From Clostridiales bacterium (GTDB taxonomy: Bacteria > Bacillota > Clostridia > Christensenellales > CAG-138): DNA of 16,722 bases. Of this stretch, positions 7,102 to 14,922 are shown in pieces (position 1 is the first letter of the stretch; each line of letters begins with the position of its first letter). Location of the stretch: assembly GCA_004554165.1 (NCBI GenBank), contig SFNQ01000036.1:1-16722 (forward strand), written 5' to 3'. The notes beneath the pieces are model-generated. The model searched no databases, was not told the origin of the DNA, and saw only the letters and a program-made list of their open reading frames with translations. The position numbers and the translations under genes were made by a program.

Positions 7102-7233
7102 TCGTCTTGTCTTTTTGAGTAAAGCAAAGCATGCCACTGCATAAATCTAGCACTGTCACGCCTGATTCCGATATGAAATACGATAAGCAAAAAGAAAACG
7201 GGGTTAAGGGGCGCTGTTCCCTTGGGTCACACC

Positions 7234-7902
7234 CTACTCGGCCTTATCCGCAATCGTCTGATAGCAGCTCTCCACGAACGCCAGATGCTCGGCCATGAGC
7301 CGCTCCGCCAGTTCGGCGTCGTGCGCGGCGAGGGCTTCGATCAATCGCTCATGCTGCTGGTACGCTTTCGATTTGACGCCCGGCATTTTTCGTGTGCGCC
7401 GCCTGCTCAGGTCGCTCAGCGTCCAGATGCTGGCGACAAAGCGGATCAGAACCGGATTTTTCGTGCATTCCGATATCTTCTGATGCAGCACCACATCGAA
7501 ATTATCCTGCGTGAGCAGCGCGCGCAAATCCGCGATCTCCTCATCGGTGATCCTCTGCGCGGCGAGGGCTGCAATGCGCGGCTCCAAAATGCGGCGGGCT
7601 TCAAACAAATTCGCGACCGTCGTTTGCTCGAGCAGCGACACAAAGTTCATATGGTCGACCAGCAGGCTGATATCCGCCGATGTGACGAACGCGCCCTTGC
7701 CCTGCTGAATGCTGATGATATTCATCACCTTCAGCGTGCGAAGCGCCTCCCGCACGGTGATGCGGCTGACCTGATACTTTTCGATCAGTTGTTTTTCCGA
7801 CGGCAGCTTGTCGCCGGGGCCCAGCACACCGGTCTTGATTTCCTCTATGATCATTTGTGCGATCTGTTCTGAAAGAACGACCTTACTGTCCGCAAGCGAC
7901 AT
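7234..7902 (-). CDS. GntR-family regulator, FadR (FCD) subclass
   Basis: This 222-residue protein combines an N-terminal winged helix-turn-helix typical of GntR (GDKLPSEKQLIEKYQVSR, then ITVREALRTL; about 30-57) with an all-helical FCD effector domain. The four metal ligands of FCD domains are all recognisable: D136 and H140 (DVVLH), H184 (QQHERL) and H206 (AEHLAF). FCD regulators usually bind small carboxylates through the metal and release their operator. The start ATG is 12 bases after AGGAG, a slightly long spacing, and the gene lies 28 bases after the DUF35 gene. Its position inside the catabolic run suggests it controls the run, including itself, in response to a pathway acid. The operator was not identified. 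Confidence 0.92.
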   Translation of the reverse strand: MSLADSKVVLSEQIAQMIIEEIKTGVLGPGDKLPSEKQLIEKYQVSRITVREALRTLKVMNIISIQQGKGAFVTSADISLLVDHMNFVSLLEQTTVANLFEARRILEPRIAALAAQRITDEEIADLRALLTQDNFDVVLHQKISECTKNPVLIRFVASIWTLSDLSRRRTRKMPGVKSKAYQQHERLIEALAAHDAELAERLMAEHLAFVESCYQTIADKAE

Positions 7903-7930
7903 ATGCGTTCATTGGCTCCTAACCGTCATC

Positions 7931-8347
7931 TCACTCCGACGGAACAAATACGGGCATGTATCGTTCGCCCGCAATCTGCTCCCAAATAAGCTTGACTTTT
8001 TGCTTACAGTATACCATGTTCGGACGGCAATTGACAACATTTGCAATACAAATCGGGCCTTCCTGCAACTGAATCTGCGCCACGACATAGGGCAGGCACG
8101 GCTCCACTGCCGGATGGAAGGCGCGGCGGAAAACGACGAAGGAATACACCTCGCCCCAGCCGGCGGCCGGAACCCAGTCGTACGCGCCGCTGAGGCACCG
8201 AGGGCACACGACGGCGTGCGGCAGGCGAATGTGGCCGCAGTCCCTGCAGCGCTGCAAAAGCAGCTTTTTCTCCTTCAGTCCCTCGGCAAAGGGCGCGCCC
8301 TCCGCCGCAACGCGCAAATCAAAATATTGATACGGCATCTGCTGCAT
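7931..8347 (-). CDS. DUF35 Zn-ribbon / OB-fold protein, partner of thiolase
   Basis: This 138-residue protein of the DUF35 family has an N-terminal helix, a rubredoxin-like zinc ribbon with two CxxC pairs (CRDC ... CPRC, about residues 36-54) and a C-terminal OB-fold with GWGEVYSFVVFRR. DUF35 proteins form complexes with thiolase-fold enzymes and are thought to bind or channel the CoA part of the substrate. The start at 8347 was chosen because GGGAG overlaps the end of the thiolase gene at proper spacing and the gap is only 4 bases, implying translational coupling. A longer in-frame extension would overlap the thiolase deeply. The pairing matches steroid side-chain aldolases (Ltp2-ChsH2) and archaeal thiolase/HMG-CoA synthase complexes. 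Confidence 0.9.
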   Translation of the reverse strand: MQQMPYQYFDLRVAAEGAPFAEGLKEKKLLLQRCRDCGHIRLPHAVVCPRCLSGAYDWVPAAGWGEVYSFVVFRRAFHPAVEPCLPYVVAQIQLQEGPICIANVVNCRPNMVYCKQKVKLIWEQIAGERYMPVFVPSE

Positions 8348-8351
8348 TGGT

Positions 8352-9539
8352 TCAGCACTCCCTTCCGAGTACGAGTGTGGTGTGGCTTTGAAACACGCCG
8401 CCATTGTCGCTGCAAAGGATGATGTTCGGCGTCTTGGAACCCGGCAGAACACCGAGCTGCCGCGCGCCGCATCCGCCGCGCAGTTGCCGCACCGCCTCCA
8501 CCACCGGCGTCAGGCCCATGAAATAGCCCTCGGACAGCATGCCGCCGGATGTATTGATCGGGAGCGACCCACCCGGGCCGATCCGCTCCGGCACAAAGAA
8601 CGCCGCCGATTCCCCCGGCTCAAAGAAGCCGTAATCGCGCATGGTCGCCTCCACCGTGTAGGTAAAGCAGTCGTAGATCTCGCAGGCGTCGACATCGTCT
8701 ATCGTAATGCCGGCCATCTCAAACGCCGCTTTGGCGGACGCTGCGGGCGCGTACCGCGAATCCTCAAAGGTCATATGCGCCGGGGACTTGGGCTGGCTGG
8801 CCTCGCCGACGCCCATGACGCAGACCGGCTTCACGGCCAGATCCCGCGCGCGCTCCTCGGTCGTAACGAGAATGGCACGGCCGCCATCGGTCGTCGGCGT
8901 TGCGTCGAGCAGGCGGAACGGCTCTACCACATACGGCGCGGCGTCATAGTCCTCTGGGGTAAGCAGTTTATCGTGCATCGCGGCCTCCGGGTTCAGGTTC
9001 GCAAACTGTCGCTGGCAAACCGCGATGTTTCTCCAAACCTCCGACCCCGTGCCCGTTTCATACATGGCGCGGCGCGCGATCATGGCGTACTTGGCGAGCG
9101 TGGAAAAATCGCCGTAGGCCGCCAGCATGTCGGACGGCTCGCCGCCATTTCGCAGTTCCTTCACGAAGGAGCGGCGGCCGGAGCGCGCGTTGTCGCCGTA
9201 GCTGACCAGGACATATTTGCAAAACCCTGCCTCGATAAGCCCGATCGCGTGCGTCATCCAGCTTCTCGTGCAATAGGTCTCCTGACTGAGCGCCGTGGGA
9301 CGGATGCCGAGCTGCTCGGCCACGGTAAACGCGGATACATCCACATCCCCGCCCACCGGATCAAAGTGCCGATACAGGATCAATCCGTCCACTTCACCGG
9401 CCGGGAGCCCCGCATCGCGCAGCGCGTTGGCGCAGGCCTCCACATGGAAGCTCTGCGCGCTGCGCGACGGGACTTTGCCCTGCGGCGTCAGCCCGACGCC
9501 GGAAAAGGCATACCTGTTTTTCAGGCGACTGTTGCTCAT
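8352..9539 (-). CDS. Thiolase-fold protein, SCPx / Ltp2-like (possible aldolase)
   Basis: This is a 395-residue thiolase-superfamily protein of the SCP-x/lipid-transfer-protein branch, clear from the C-terminal ACEIYDCFTYTVEA, NTSGGMLSEGY and ILCSDNGG. The usual thiolase catalytic elements are altered. The NxHGG-type His is Ser, and the His of the GHPxG motif is Tyr (Y339). The region of the nucleophile reads ETYCTRSW, with a Cys (C90) displaced by about two residues in an ungapped comparison. Y289 (YDCFTY) and Y339 are 50 residues apart. The start was moved to the second Met (9539) because GGGAG lies 9 bases before it; the first Met would sit on the ribosome site. The gene follows the DRE-TIM gene by 14 bases and precedes DUF35 by 4. 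Retro-aldol cleavage, or formation, of a branched acyl-CoA is a reasonable guess. Confidence 0.88.
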   Translation of the reverse strand: MSNSRLKNRYAFSGVGLTPQGKVPSRSAQSFHVEACANALRDAGLPAGEVDGLILYRHFDPVGGDVDVSAFTVAEQLGIRPTALSQETYCTRSWMTHAIGLIEAGFCKYVLVSYGDNARSGRRSFVKELRNGGEPSDMLAAYGDFSTLAKYAMIARRAMYETGTGSEVWRNIAVCQRQFANLNPEAAMHDKLLTPEDYDAAPYVVEPFRLLDATPTTDGGRAILVTTEERARDLAVKPVCVMGVGEASQPKSPAHMTFEDSRYAPAASAKAAFEMAGITIDDVDACEIYDCFTYTVEATMRDYGFFEPGESAAFFVPERIGPGGSLPINTSGGMLSEGYFMGLTPVVEAVRQLRGGCGARQLGVLPGSKTPNIILCSDNGGVFQSHTTLVLGREC

Positions 9540-9553
9540 GTTTCGCATCTCCC

Positions 9554-10777
9554 TCAGCGGTATGCCGCGACGATCTCCAGAAACTCTCCTTCATCCAGAC
9601 CGCCGTGCTTTTCGACCGCCTTTGCCTTGACCTTCTGCAAAATCTCGGCGATCACGTCCGCATCCGTGATATCGATGTTCAGTTTTTCGAGCCAGAACTG
9701 GATGGACGCCGTGCCGCTGCTCTTGCCGAGCGCAATGCTCACGTCGGGACGATTGACCGTGCGCGGCAGGATGCCGTAGAAGGAGAGCGGATGGTCCTCC
9801 CGGATGTTGCGCCACCAGCCGGCCGGCATGCCCGACTCGATCGTGTACAGCACGTCGCCGACGATCGGCTGGTTGACCGGATAGCGGAACTTGGCGATCT
9901 CGCCGACCTCGCGGCCGAGCGAATACAGCTTGTCGAGGCGCACGCCGATGTCCGCACCGTACAGAAGGCGAAGCGCCAGCGCGATCTGCTCCGTGGCCGC
10001 CTGACCCGAGCGCGGGCCGATGCCCAGAACGGTCGTATGGATCGCCTCGGCGCCCTCTTCAAAGGCGGCGAGCGAGTTGGCCACGGCCAAGCCCATATCG
10101 TTGTGGAAATGTGCCTCGATCGGGATTTGCAGCGCTTCTCTGGCGCGGCGGACGAGGTAATGCGCCGCCGGCGTGGACAGAACGCCCTGCGTGTCGACGA
10201 GGCTGCACGAGTCTATCCACCCCTCCTGCTTGATCTGCCGGACGCGCGCAATGAAATCATCCGATGTCAGGCGCGACGAATCCATCAGGAACAGATCGAC
10301 GTGCAGGCCCAGCTCATGCGCAAGGGATGAAGCGGAGAGCACGGCGTTGAGCGCCTTCTCCTTCGGCCAGCGATAGCCAAAGCGGATCAGCTCCTCGTTT
10401 ACCGGAATCTCCAGCGCAACGCCGTCCACGCCGAGGTCGGCCGCCAGGCGGATATCCTTTTCCGTGGCGCGGGAGAACGCGAAGATCTTGGGCCCGAGGT
10501 TGCGCTTGACGATCTCGCGGATGGCCTCCGCATCGACCGCCGAGGACGCGGGCATGCCGGCCTCGATGCGGTGGATGCCCGCCTCGGCAAGCAGTTCCGC
10601 GATACGGATCTTGTCATCCTTTGTGAACGCGATGCCCGCCTGCTGCTCGCCGTCGCGCAGCGTGGAATCGTGGATTTCCACATTCTCCGGCAGATGGAAT
10701 TGCGCGACGACCTCATCGGCATAGTCCGCAGGTGCGACAAAATAATCTTCCGTCCGAAAATACCTTCTCAGTTTCAT
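9554..10777 (-). CDS. Homocitrate / 2-isopropylmalate synthase-like DRE-TIM enzyme
   Basis: This roughly 407-residue member of the DRE-TIM metallolyase superfamily forms or breaks C-C bonds at a divalent metal. Visible motifs are STLRDGEQQAG (metal Asp and catalytic Arg, about 38-48), the metal-binding HxH in EAHFHNDMGLA (H223, H225) and GIGPRSGQAATEQ. No LeuA-type C-terminal regulatory domain is present. The linker motif that is GKHSG in isopropylmalate and homocitrate synthases is GKSSG here, losing the conserved His. The start is uncertain: ATG at 10777 has AAGGA very close, and GTG at 10792 has only GAGA. The gene lies 27 bases after the permease and 14 before the thiolase. The substrate is not predictable. 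Confidence 0.88.
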   Translation of the reverse strand: MKLRRYFRTEDYFVAPADYADEVVAQFHLPENVEIHDSTLRDGEQQAGIAFTKDDKIRIAELLAEAGIHRIEAGMPASSAVDAEAIREIVKRNLGPKIFAFSRATEKDIRLAADLGVDGVALEIPVNEELIRFGYRWPKEKALNAVLSASSLAHELGLHVDLFLMDSSRLTSDDFIARVRQIKQEGWIDSCSLVDTQGVLSTPAAHYLVRRAREALQIPIEAHFHNDMGLAVANSLAAFEEGAEAIHTTVLGIGPRSGQAATEQIALALRLLYGADIGVRLDKLYSLGREVGEIAKFRYPVNQPIVGDVLYTIESGMPAGWWRNIREDHPLSFYGILPRTVNRPDVSIALGKSSGTASIQFWLEKLNIDITDADVIAEILQKVKAKAVEKHGGLDEGEFLEIVAAYR

Positions 10778-10804
10778 TGTCCTTACTCTCACTCTCTATA
10801 TTGA

Positions 10805-11728
10805 TCAAAATAGTTCCTTTGTGGATACGCGCCGCTTGAGCCGCACGAACGAGCTCACGGCAATGGCGATGATGGCCAGCAGATACGGGAACGCCTTGAG
10901 CAGATCTGCGGATATCCCCGAGCCGGACAACTCCAGCCGGATGCCGACTGCATCCGCAAAACCGTACAGCAGGCACGCCAGCGAGCTGTATACCGGATGC
11001 GCGCCGCCGAACACGATGGCGGAGAATGCGGTGAAGCCGCGCCCGGAGGTGATGTTCTCCGTGAACTCGGAAGCATACCCGGTCGACAGGTGCGCGCCCG
11101 CGATGCCGCACAGCACGCCCGCCCACAGGATCACGAGCAGCCGGATGCGCTCCGGCTTCACGCCGGCAGTCCGAACCGCGTTTTCATTGATGCCGACCGA
11201 GCGCACGAGCATGCCGAACGGCGTCTTGAACAGCAGCACATACGTCACAAAGATCATCAGCACCGCCAGATACACCGTCACGGTGTGGCCGCTCAAAATC
11301 TCACCGACGACCGGAATATCCTCGATGAGCGGGATATGGAGCTTGGGCAGTGCCTGCATGTTATCCGGCCGGAAGCCGCCCCGCACGCCGTAGATGGGCA
11401 ACAGCAGAAACGACGTCAGTCCTGTGGCCGTATAGTTGATGGCCAGCGACGTGAGGATATGGTTCGCCCGGAAGCGGATGACGAACAGCGCATAGATCAG
11501 CGACAGCGCCACGCTTCCGATGATCCCACCGAGCAGGCCGATAAAGCTGCTTCCGGTCAGGTGGATGAACAAGATGGCAAAGAATGCGCCCGAGAGCATG
11601 CATCCCTCCAGTCCGACGTTGAAAATCTCGGCGCGCTGGCACATCAGGCCGCCCAGCGCGACCAGCAACAGCGGCGCGGTCATACGAATCGTTGCCGCAA
11701 CCAGTTCCGCATTGAAAATCTCACTCAT
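10805..11728 (-). CDS. ABC transporter permease 2 (BMP/NupQ type)
   Basis: This 307-residue inner-membrane protein has about eight or more hydrophobic segments and the family motif IFNVGLEGCMLSGAFF near the N-terminus. It also shows NHILTSLAINYTATGLTSFLL and a GRGFTAFSAIVFGG stretch near the C-terminus. It is the shorter of the two permeases and overlaps the end of the first by 8 bases, typical of coupled permease pairs. With the other permease it forms the channel for the solute delivered by the BMP lipoprotein. Relatives include Bacillus NupQ (guanosine uptake) and Treponema Pnr proteins. The specificity of this system need not be a nucleoside. It is a paralogue of the orphan permease at 1109-2047. 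Confidence 0.9.
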   Translation of the reverse strand: MSEIFNAELVAATIRMTAPLLLVALGGLMCQRAEIFNVGLEGCMLSGAFFAILFIHLTGSSFIGLLGGIIGSVALSLIYALFVIRFRANHILTSLAINYTATGLTSFLLLPIYGVRGGFRPDNMQALPKLHIPLIEDIPVVGEILSGHTVTVYLAVLMIFVTYVLLFKTPFGMLVRSVGINENAVRTAGVKPERIRLLVILWAGVLCGIAGAHLSTGYASEFTENITSGRGFTAFSAIVFGGAHPVYSSLACLLYGFADAVGIRLELSGSGISADLLKAFPYLLAIIAIAVSSFVRLKRRVSTKELF

Positions 11729-12839
11729 GGCTTTCCCCCTGCCCGCTGCCGGCCGCTGCTTTTGGTTTCATGAGCCCGGCGAGCTTTTCCTTCAGATTCG
11801 TGTGTTTGAAAACGAACTTGGAGCCGGCCATCAGGATGACGAGCGCCTGCACAACCGTTACAAGGGTTCTCGGCACATCGGACATGCGCTCGATGTTATA
11901 CGAGCCGTTGCGCAGAATGGAGAAGAAGAACGCGCTGATCGGCACGCCGAGCGCACTGTCGTTTGCGAGGATGGAAACCACCATGCCGTCAAACCCCAGA
12001 TTATTCGAAAAGCGCATGGCGAAGTGATGATGAACGCCCAGCATCTCGATCACGCCAGCGAGGCCCGCGATGGCGCCGCTGATGGTGATTGTGGTCATAT
12101 AGGTGCGCCGCACATGGATGCCTCCGTAATTCGCGAAGGCGCTGTTCGTGCCCAGCATGCGGTTTTCATATCCGAATTTCGTCTTTGTCGTGAGCATATA
12201 GCAGACCACGACCAGACAAGCTGCGATGATCAGTCCCGTCGTCACGGATGATTCCGGGATGATCTTGCTCAGCCAGATGCTCTCCGGAATCAGGTCGCTC
12301 GACTCGCTCAACGCATAGCCGCCCGAGCCCTTGAGCGGCCCGTGCACCATAAAATCGGTGAAATGGAACGCCACATAGTTGAACAGGATGGTCGTCACGA
12401 CCTCCTTGGCGCCGCAGTAGATGCGCAAAAAACCGGCGATGGCCGCCCATGCCGCGCCCGCGAGCATGCCCGTGATGAACACGAGCGGCAGCAGGATCGC
12501 CGGCGGCAGCGTCTGGAAGCGCAGCGCGACCGCCGTGGCGAGAATGGCTCCCATGTAGAGCTGGCCGTCCGCGCCCATGTTCCAGATGCCGGCGCGGAAC
12601 GCGATGGCGCAGGCAAGACCCGTCAGCAGCAGCGGTGTAAACCACCGCAGCGTGCCGGTGATATCGTGTACGATGGCGCCGCCGATGCCTTCAAAGACGG
12701 ACACCCAGTCGAAGCCGCAGATGATCACGAGAATGGTGGCCACAAGCAGCGCCGCGACCACGATCAGCGCCCGCTGGCCGAGCATGCCCGCATTGCGCCT
12801 TATGCTCTGGCGCCATCTCTGTGAGGAGGATTGTTTCAT
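11721..12839 (-). CDS. ABC transporter permease 1 (BMP/NupP type)
   Basis: This 372-residue inner-membrane protein is the longer partner of the permease pair. It has a basic N-terminus (RRNAGMLGQR), a first long helix (ALIVVAALLVATILVII), the conserved RAGIWNMGADGQLYMGA region (about 83-99), LFNYVAFHFTDFMVHGPLKG and a NNLGFDGMVVSILA region near the C-terminus. Its start overlaps the ATPase stop by 4 bases (ATGA), with GGAG inside the ATPase end. The C-terminal part aligns with the truncated permease at 731-1091, so the window holds two copies of this transporter type in different states. Confidence 0.9.
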   Translation of the reverse strand: MKQSSSQRWRQSIRRNAGMLGQRALIVVAALLVATILVIICGFDWVSVFEGIGGAIVHDITGTLRWFTPLLLTGLACAIAFRAGIWNMGADGQLYMGAILATAVALRFQTLPPAILLPLVFITGMLAGAAWAAIAGFLRIYCGAKEVVTTILFNYVAFHFTDFMVHGPLKGSGGYALSESSDLIPESIWLSKIIPESSVTTGLIIAACLVVVCYMLTTKTKFGYENRMLGTNSAFANYGGIHVRRTYMTTITISGAIAGLAGVIEMLGVHHHFAMRFSNNLGFDGMVVSILANDSALGVPISAFFFSILRNGSYNIERMSDVPRTLVTVVQALVILMAGSKFVFKHTNLKEKLAGLMKPKAAAGSGQGESHE

Positions 12840-14365
12840 ATTGCACGCTCCATTCTCTTGGCGCCGGTCATATACAGGCCAAGTTCCAGCTCGTCCAGGT
12901 TCTTGTTTTCAAACTCGCCCACGATCTCTCCTTCGTAGAAGACCAGTATGCGGTCGGAAAGCGAGAGCACCTCGTCGAGTTCCATGGAGATCAGCAGCAC
13001 CGCCTTGTCCTTGTCGCGCAGCTTGATGATCTCATTGTGGATGAACTCGATCGCGCCGACGTCGACACCGCGCGTCGGCTGCGCCGCAATGAGCAGCTCC
13101 GGCTCGATGGCGATCTCTCTGGCCACAACCACCTTCTGCATGTTGCCGCCGGACATGTTGCCCACGAGCGTTTCAATGGAGGCTGCAATGATGCCAAAGC
13201 GCCGCACCAGTTCCATCGCGTATTCGCGAATTCTGCCCTTATTCAAAAAGCCGAAACGGCAGTAGGGCTTTCGGTTATAGACCGACAGCATGAGGTTTTC
13301 CTCGACGCTGCACTTGCGGTTGATGCCGAACACCATGCGATCCGCCGGAACGTGCGAAATACCATGATGCCGCCGTTTGAGGCAGTCGCACGCGGTGATG
13401 TTTTCGCCGTTCAGATAGATGCTGCCGCCGGTCTGCTTGCGCAGGCCCGTCAGCGTTTCCACCAGCTCCGTCTGTCCGTTTCCGTCGACGCCCGCGATGC
13501 CGACGATCTCGCCCGCACGCACCGAGAAGGTGATATCCTTGATGGCCGGGAGTTTGCGGTCATTCAGCGCGGACAGCTTTTCCACGCGGAGCACCTCGCC
13601 CTTGGGCTTGGCCTCGTCCTTGCGCACGCGTAGCACGACGTCGCGGCCGACCATCATCGTTGCGAGCTTGATCTCGTCCGCCTCGTCCGTTCTGATATGA
13701 CCGGTCACCTTGCCGGCGCGCATGACGGTGATCTCATCGGAGATTTCCAGCACCTCCTTGAGCTTGTGCGAAATGAACAGGATCGTCTTGCCCATGGCCG
13801 TGAGGCTCCGGCATACGCCGAACAGGGCCTGCGTTTCGCTCGGCGTCAGTACCGCCGTCGGCTCGTCCAAAATCAGCAGCTCCGCGCCGCGGTACAGCGC
13901 CTTGATGATCTCCACGCGCTGCATCTCTCCGACCGACATTTCAAAAACTTTCTTGTCCAAATCCACATGGAACGAATACTGCTCCATGATCTCTTCGATC
14001 CGTTTCCTGCTCGTCTTATAGTCGGTCAGCGCGCCCTTGTGCGGCGTATCCGCACCGAGAATGATGTTCTCCAGCACCGTGAGATCGGATACCAGCATGA
14101 AATGCTGGTGCACCATCCCGATTCCCAGCCGAATGGCGTCGTAGGTCGAACGGATGCCAACCTCCTGCCCGTTGAAAACGATCCGGCCCGAATCCGGCGC
14201 GTGCAGTCCGCACAGCACATTCATCAGCGTACTCTTTCCCGCGCCGTTTTCGCCGATCAAAGCGTGGATGCTCTGCTTTTTCACCTCGAGCGTCACGTCA
14301 TTGTTGGCGATCACGCCGGGAAATGCTTTCACGATGTGCTGCATCGATAACACAGTCTCCGACAT
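12836..14365 (-). CDS. Dual-domain ABC transporter ATPase (NupO/RbsA type)
   Basis: This 509-residue peripheral membrane ATPase has two nucleotide-binding domains. The first is complete: Walker A GENGAGKST (38-46), the Q-loop in MVHQHF, signature MSVGEMQ (143-149), Walker B LLILDEPTA (163-171) and the H-switch ISHK. The second is degenerate, as usual for this family: GVDGNGQTE in place of Walker A (292-300), signature MSGGNMQK (404-411) and LLIAAQPTRGVD (424-435), where the Walker B acidic pair is Ala and Gln. It powers uptake through the two permeases that follow. The start was set at 14365, preceded by AAAGGAGGA; upstream in-frame codons overlap the VOC gene without a ribosome site. Confidence 0.94.
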   Translation of the reverse strand: MSETVLSMQHIVKAFPGVIANNDVTLEVKKQSIHALIGENGAGKSTLMNVLCGLHAPDSGRIVFNGQEVGIRSTYDAIRLGIGMVHQHFMLVSDLTVLENIILGADTPHKGALTDYKTSRKRIEEIMEQYSFHVDLDKKVFEMSVGEMQRVEIIKALYRGAELLILDEPTAVLTPSETQALFGVCRSLTAMGKTILFISHKLKEVLEISDEITVMRAGKVTGHIRTDEADEIKLATMMVGRDVVLRVRKDEAKPKGEVLRVEKLSALNDRKLPAIKDITFSVRAGEIVGIAGVDGNGQTELVETLTGLRKQTGGSIYLNGENITACDCLKRRHHGISHVPADRMVFGINRKCSVEENLMLSVYNRKPYCRFGFLNKGRIREYAMELVRRFGIIAASIETLVGNMSGGNMQKVVVAREIAIEPELLIAAQPTRGVDVGAIEFIHNEIIKLRDKDKAVLLISMELDEVLSLSDRILVFYEGEIVGEFENKNLDELELGLYMTGAKRMERAI

Positions 14366-14436
14366 GCAGCAGTTCCTCCTTTCCTGAAGAGCGGTGCGCG
14401 GATCAAAGCCCCGGTATGCACGCTCCAGTCGTTCCG

Positions 14437-14826
14437 TCATTGCAGCCAGCAGTACAATTCCCACATGTAGCCGTCGCCGTCTACAAAATAGGCCGCATGC
14501 GCGTTCCATTCCCAGTCGCTAGGCGCCGCTACGAACTCCACGCCCTCAGCTTTGAGTTCCTCATACGCCGCGTCCACATCCTCGGGCCGGTCAAACCGAA
14601 TGGCGGATTGTACGCGATGCTTGACCCTACTCATCGCCTGCTCGCCCAGATGCTCGCACAGGTGTCCCCATTTCCAGAAGAAGAAGGCCACGCCGGCGCC
14701 GGAATTCATCTGCGCAAAGGTGTCGGACTGTCTGACCACCCGAAAGCCCATCGTGTCCCGATAGAAATTCACGGCCTTGCTGATGTCGTCCACCAGAAAG
14801 CCATAGGAAGTGTGATTGTATTTCAT
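14437..14826 (-). CDS. VOC-superfamily (glyoxalase/dioxygenase-fold) protein
   Basis: This 129-residue protein has two beta-alpha-beta-beta-beta modules of the vicinal-oxygen-chelate fold. The first begins HTSYGFLVDDISKAVNFYRD (H5 as the likely first metal ligand). The second contains RFDRPEDVDAAYEELKAEG and ends FVDGDGYMWELY, with E123 in the position of the usual last metal ligand. A middle ligand is unclear (Q73 or H70). Members include glyoxalase I, methylmalonyl-CoA epimerase, extradiol dioxygenases and resistance proteins. Metal-dependent isomerisation or epimerisation of a small substrate fits this operon best, but that is a guess. The start has AAGGGA upstream. The gene sits oddly between the BMP lipoprotein (96 bases) and the ATPase (71 bases), splitting the transporter genes. 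Confidence 0.85.
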   Translation of the reverse strand: MKYNHTSYGFLVDDISKAVNFYRDTMGFRVVRQSDTFAQMNSGAGVAFFFWKWGHLCEHLGEQAMSRVKHRVQSAIRFDRPEDVDAAYEELKAEGVEFVAAPSDWEWNAHAAYFVDGDGYMWELYCWLQ

Positions 14827-14870
14827 CTCTGTATCATCCCTTCTGTTCTCTTGCAGTGGTACAGTAGCGT

Positions 14871-14909
14871 GGGGACGCCGGCGCCATATGCCGGGACGCC
14901 GGCGTTCCC
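14871..14909 (-). promoter_or_regulatory. Strong GC stem-loop after the lipoprotein gene
   Basis: A 13-bp stem with one mismatch (14871-14883 with 14897-14909, arms GGGGACGCCGGCG / CGCCGGCGTTCCC) encloses a 13-base loop, starting 14 bases after the lipoprotein stop. No T tract follows on the minus strand, so it is more likely an mRNA-protecting or attenuating hairpin than a full terminator. That would let the binding protein be made in excess over the membrane parts. The 12-mer GGGACGCCGGCG occurs twice here as a direct repeat. Confidence 0.65.
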
Positions 14910-14922
14910 GTTCCCATATTGC

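Noticed and set aside
4960..7122. Plus-strand open frame of 720 codons
   Set aside because: It is antisense across two well-supported genes (flavoprotein and 2-hydroxyacid dehydrogenase), with Arg/His-rich shadow composition.
7190..7223. Terminator after the regulator gene
   Set aside because: The stem is only 5 bp (AAGGG/CCCTT) and is separated from the T-rich run by several C residues, so it is too weak to call as a feature.
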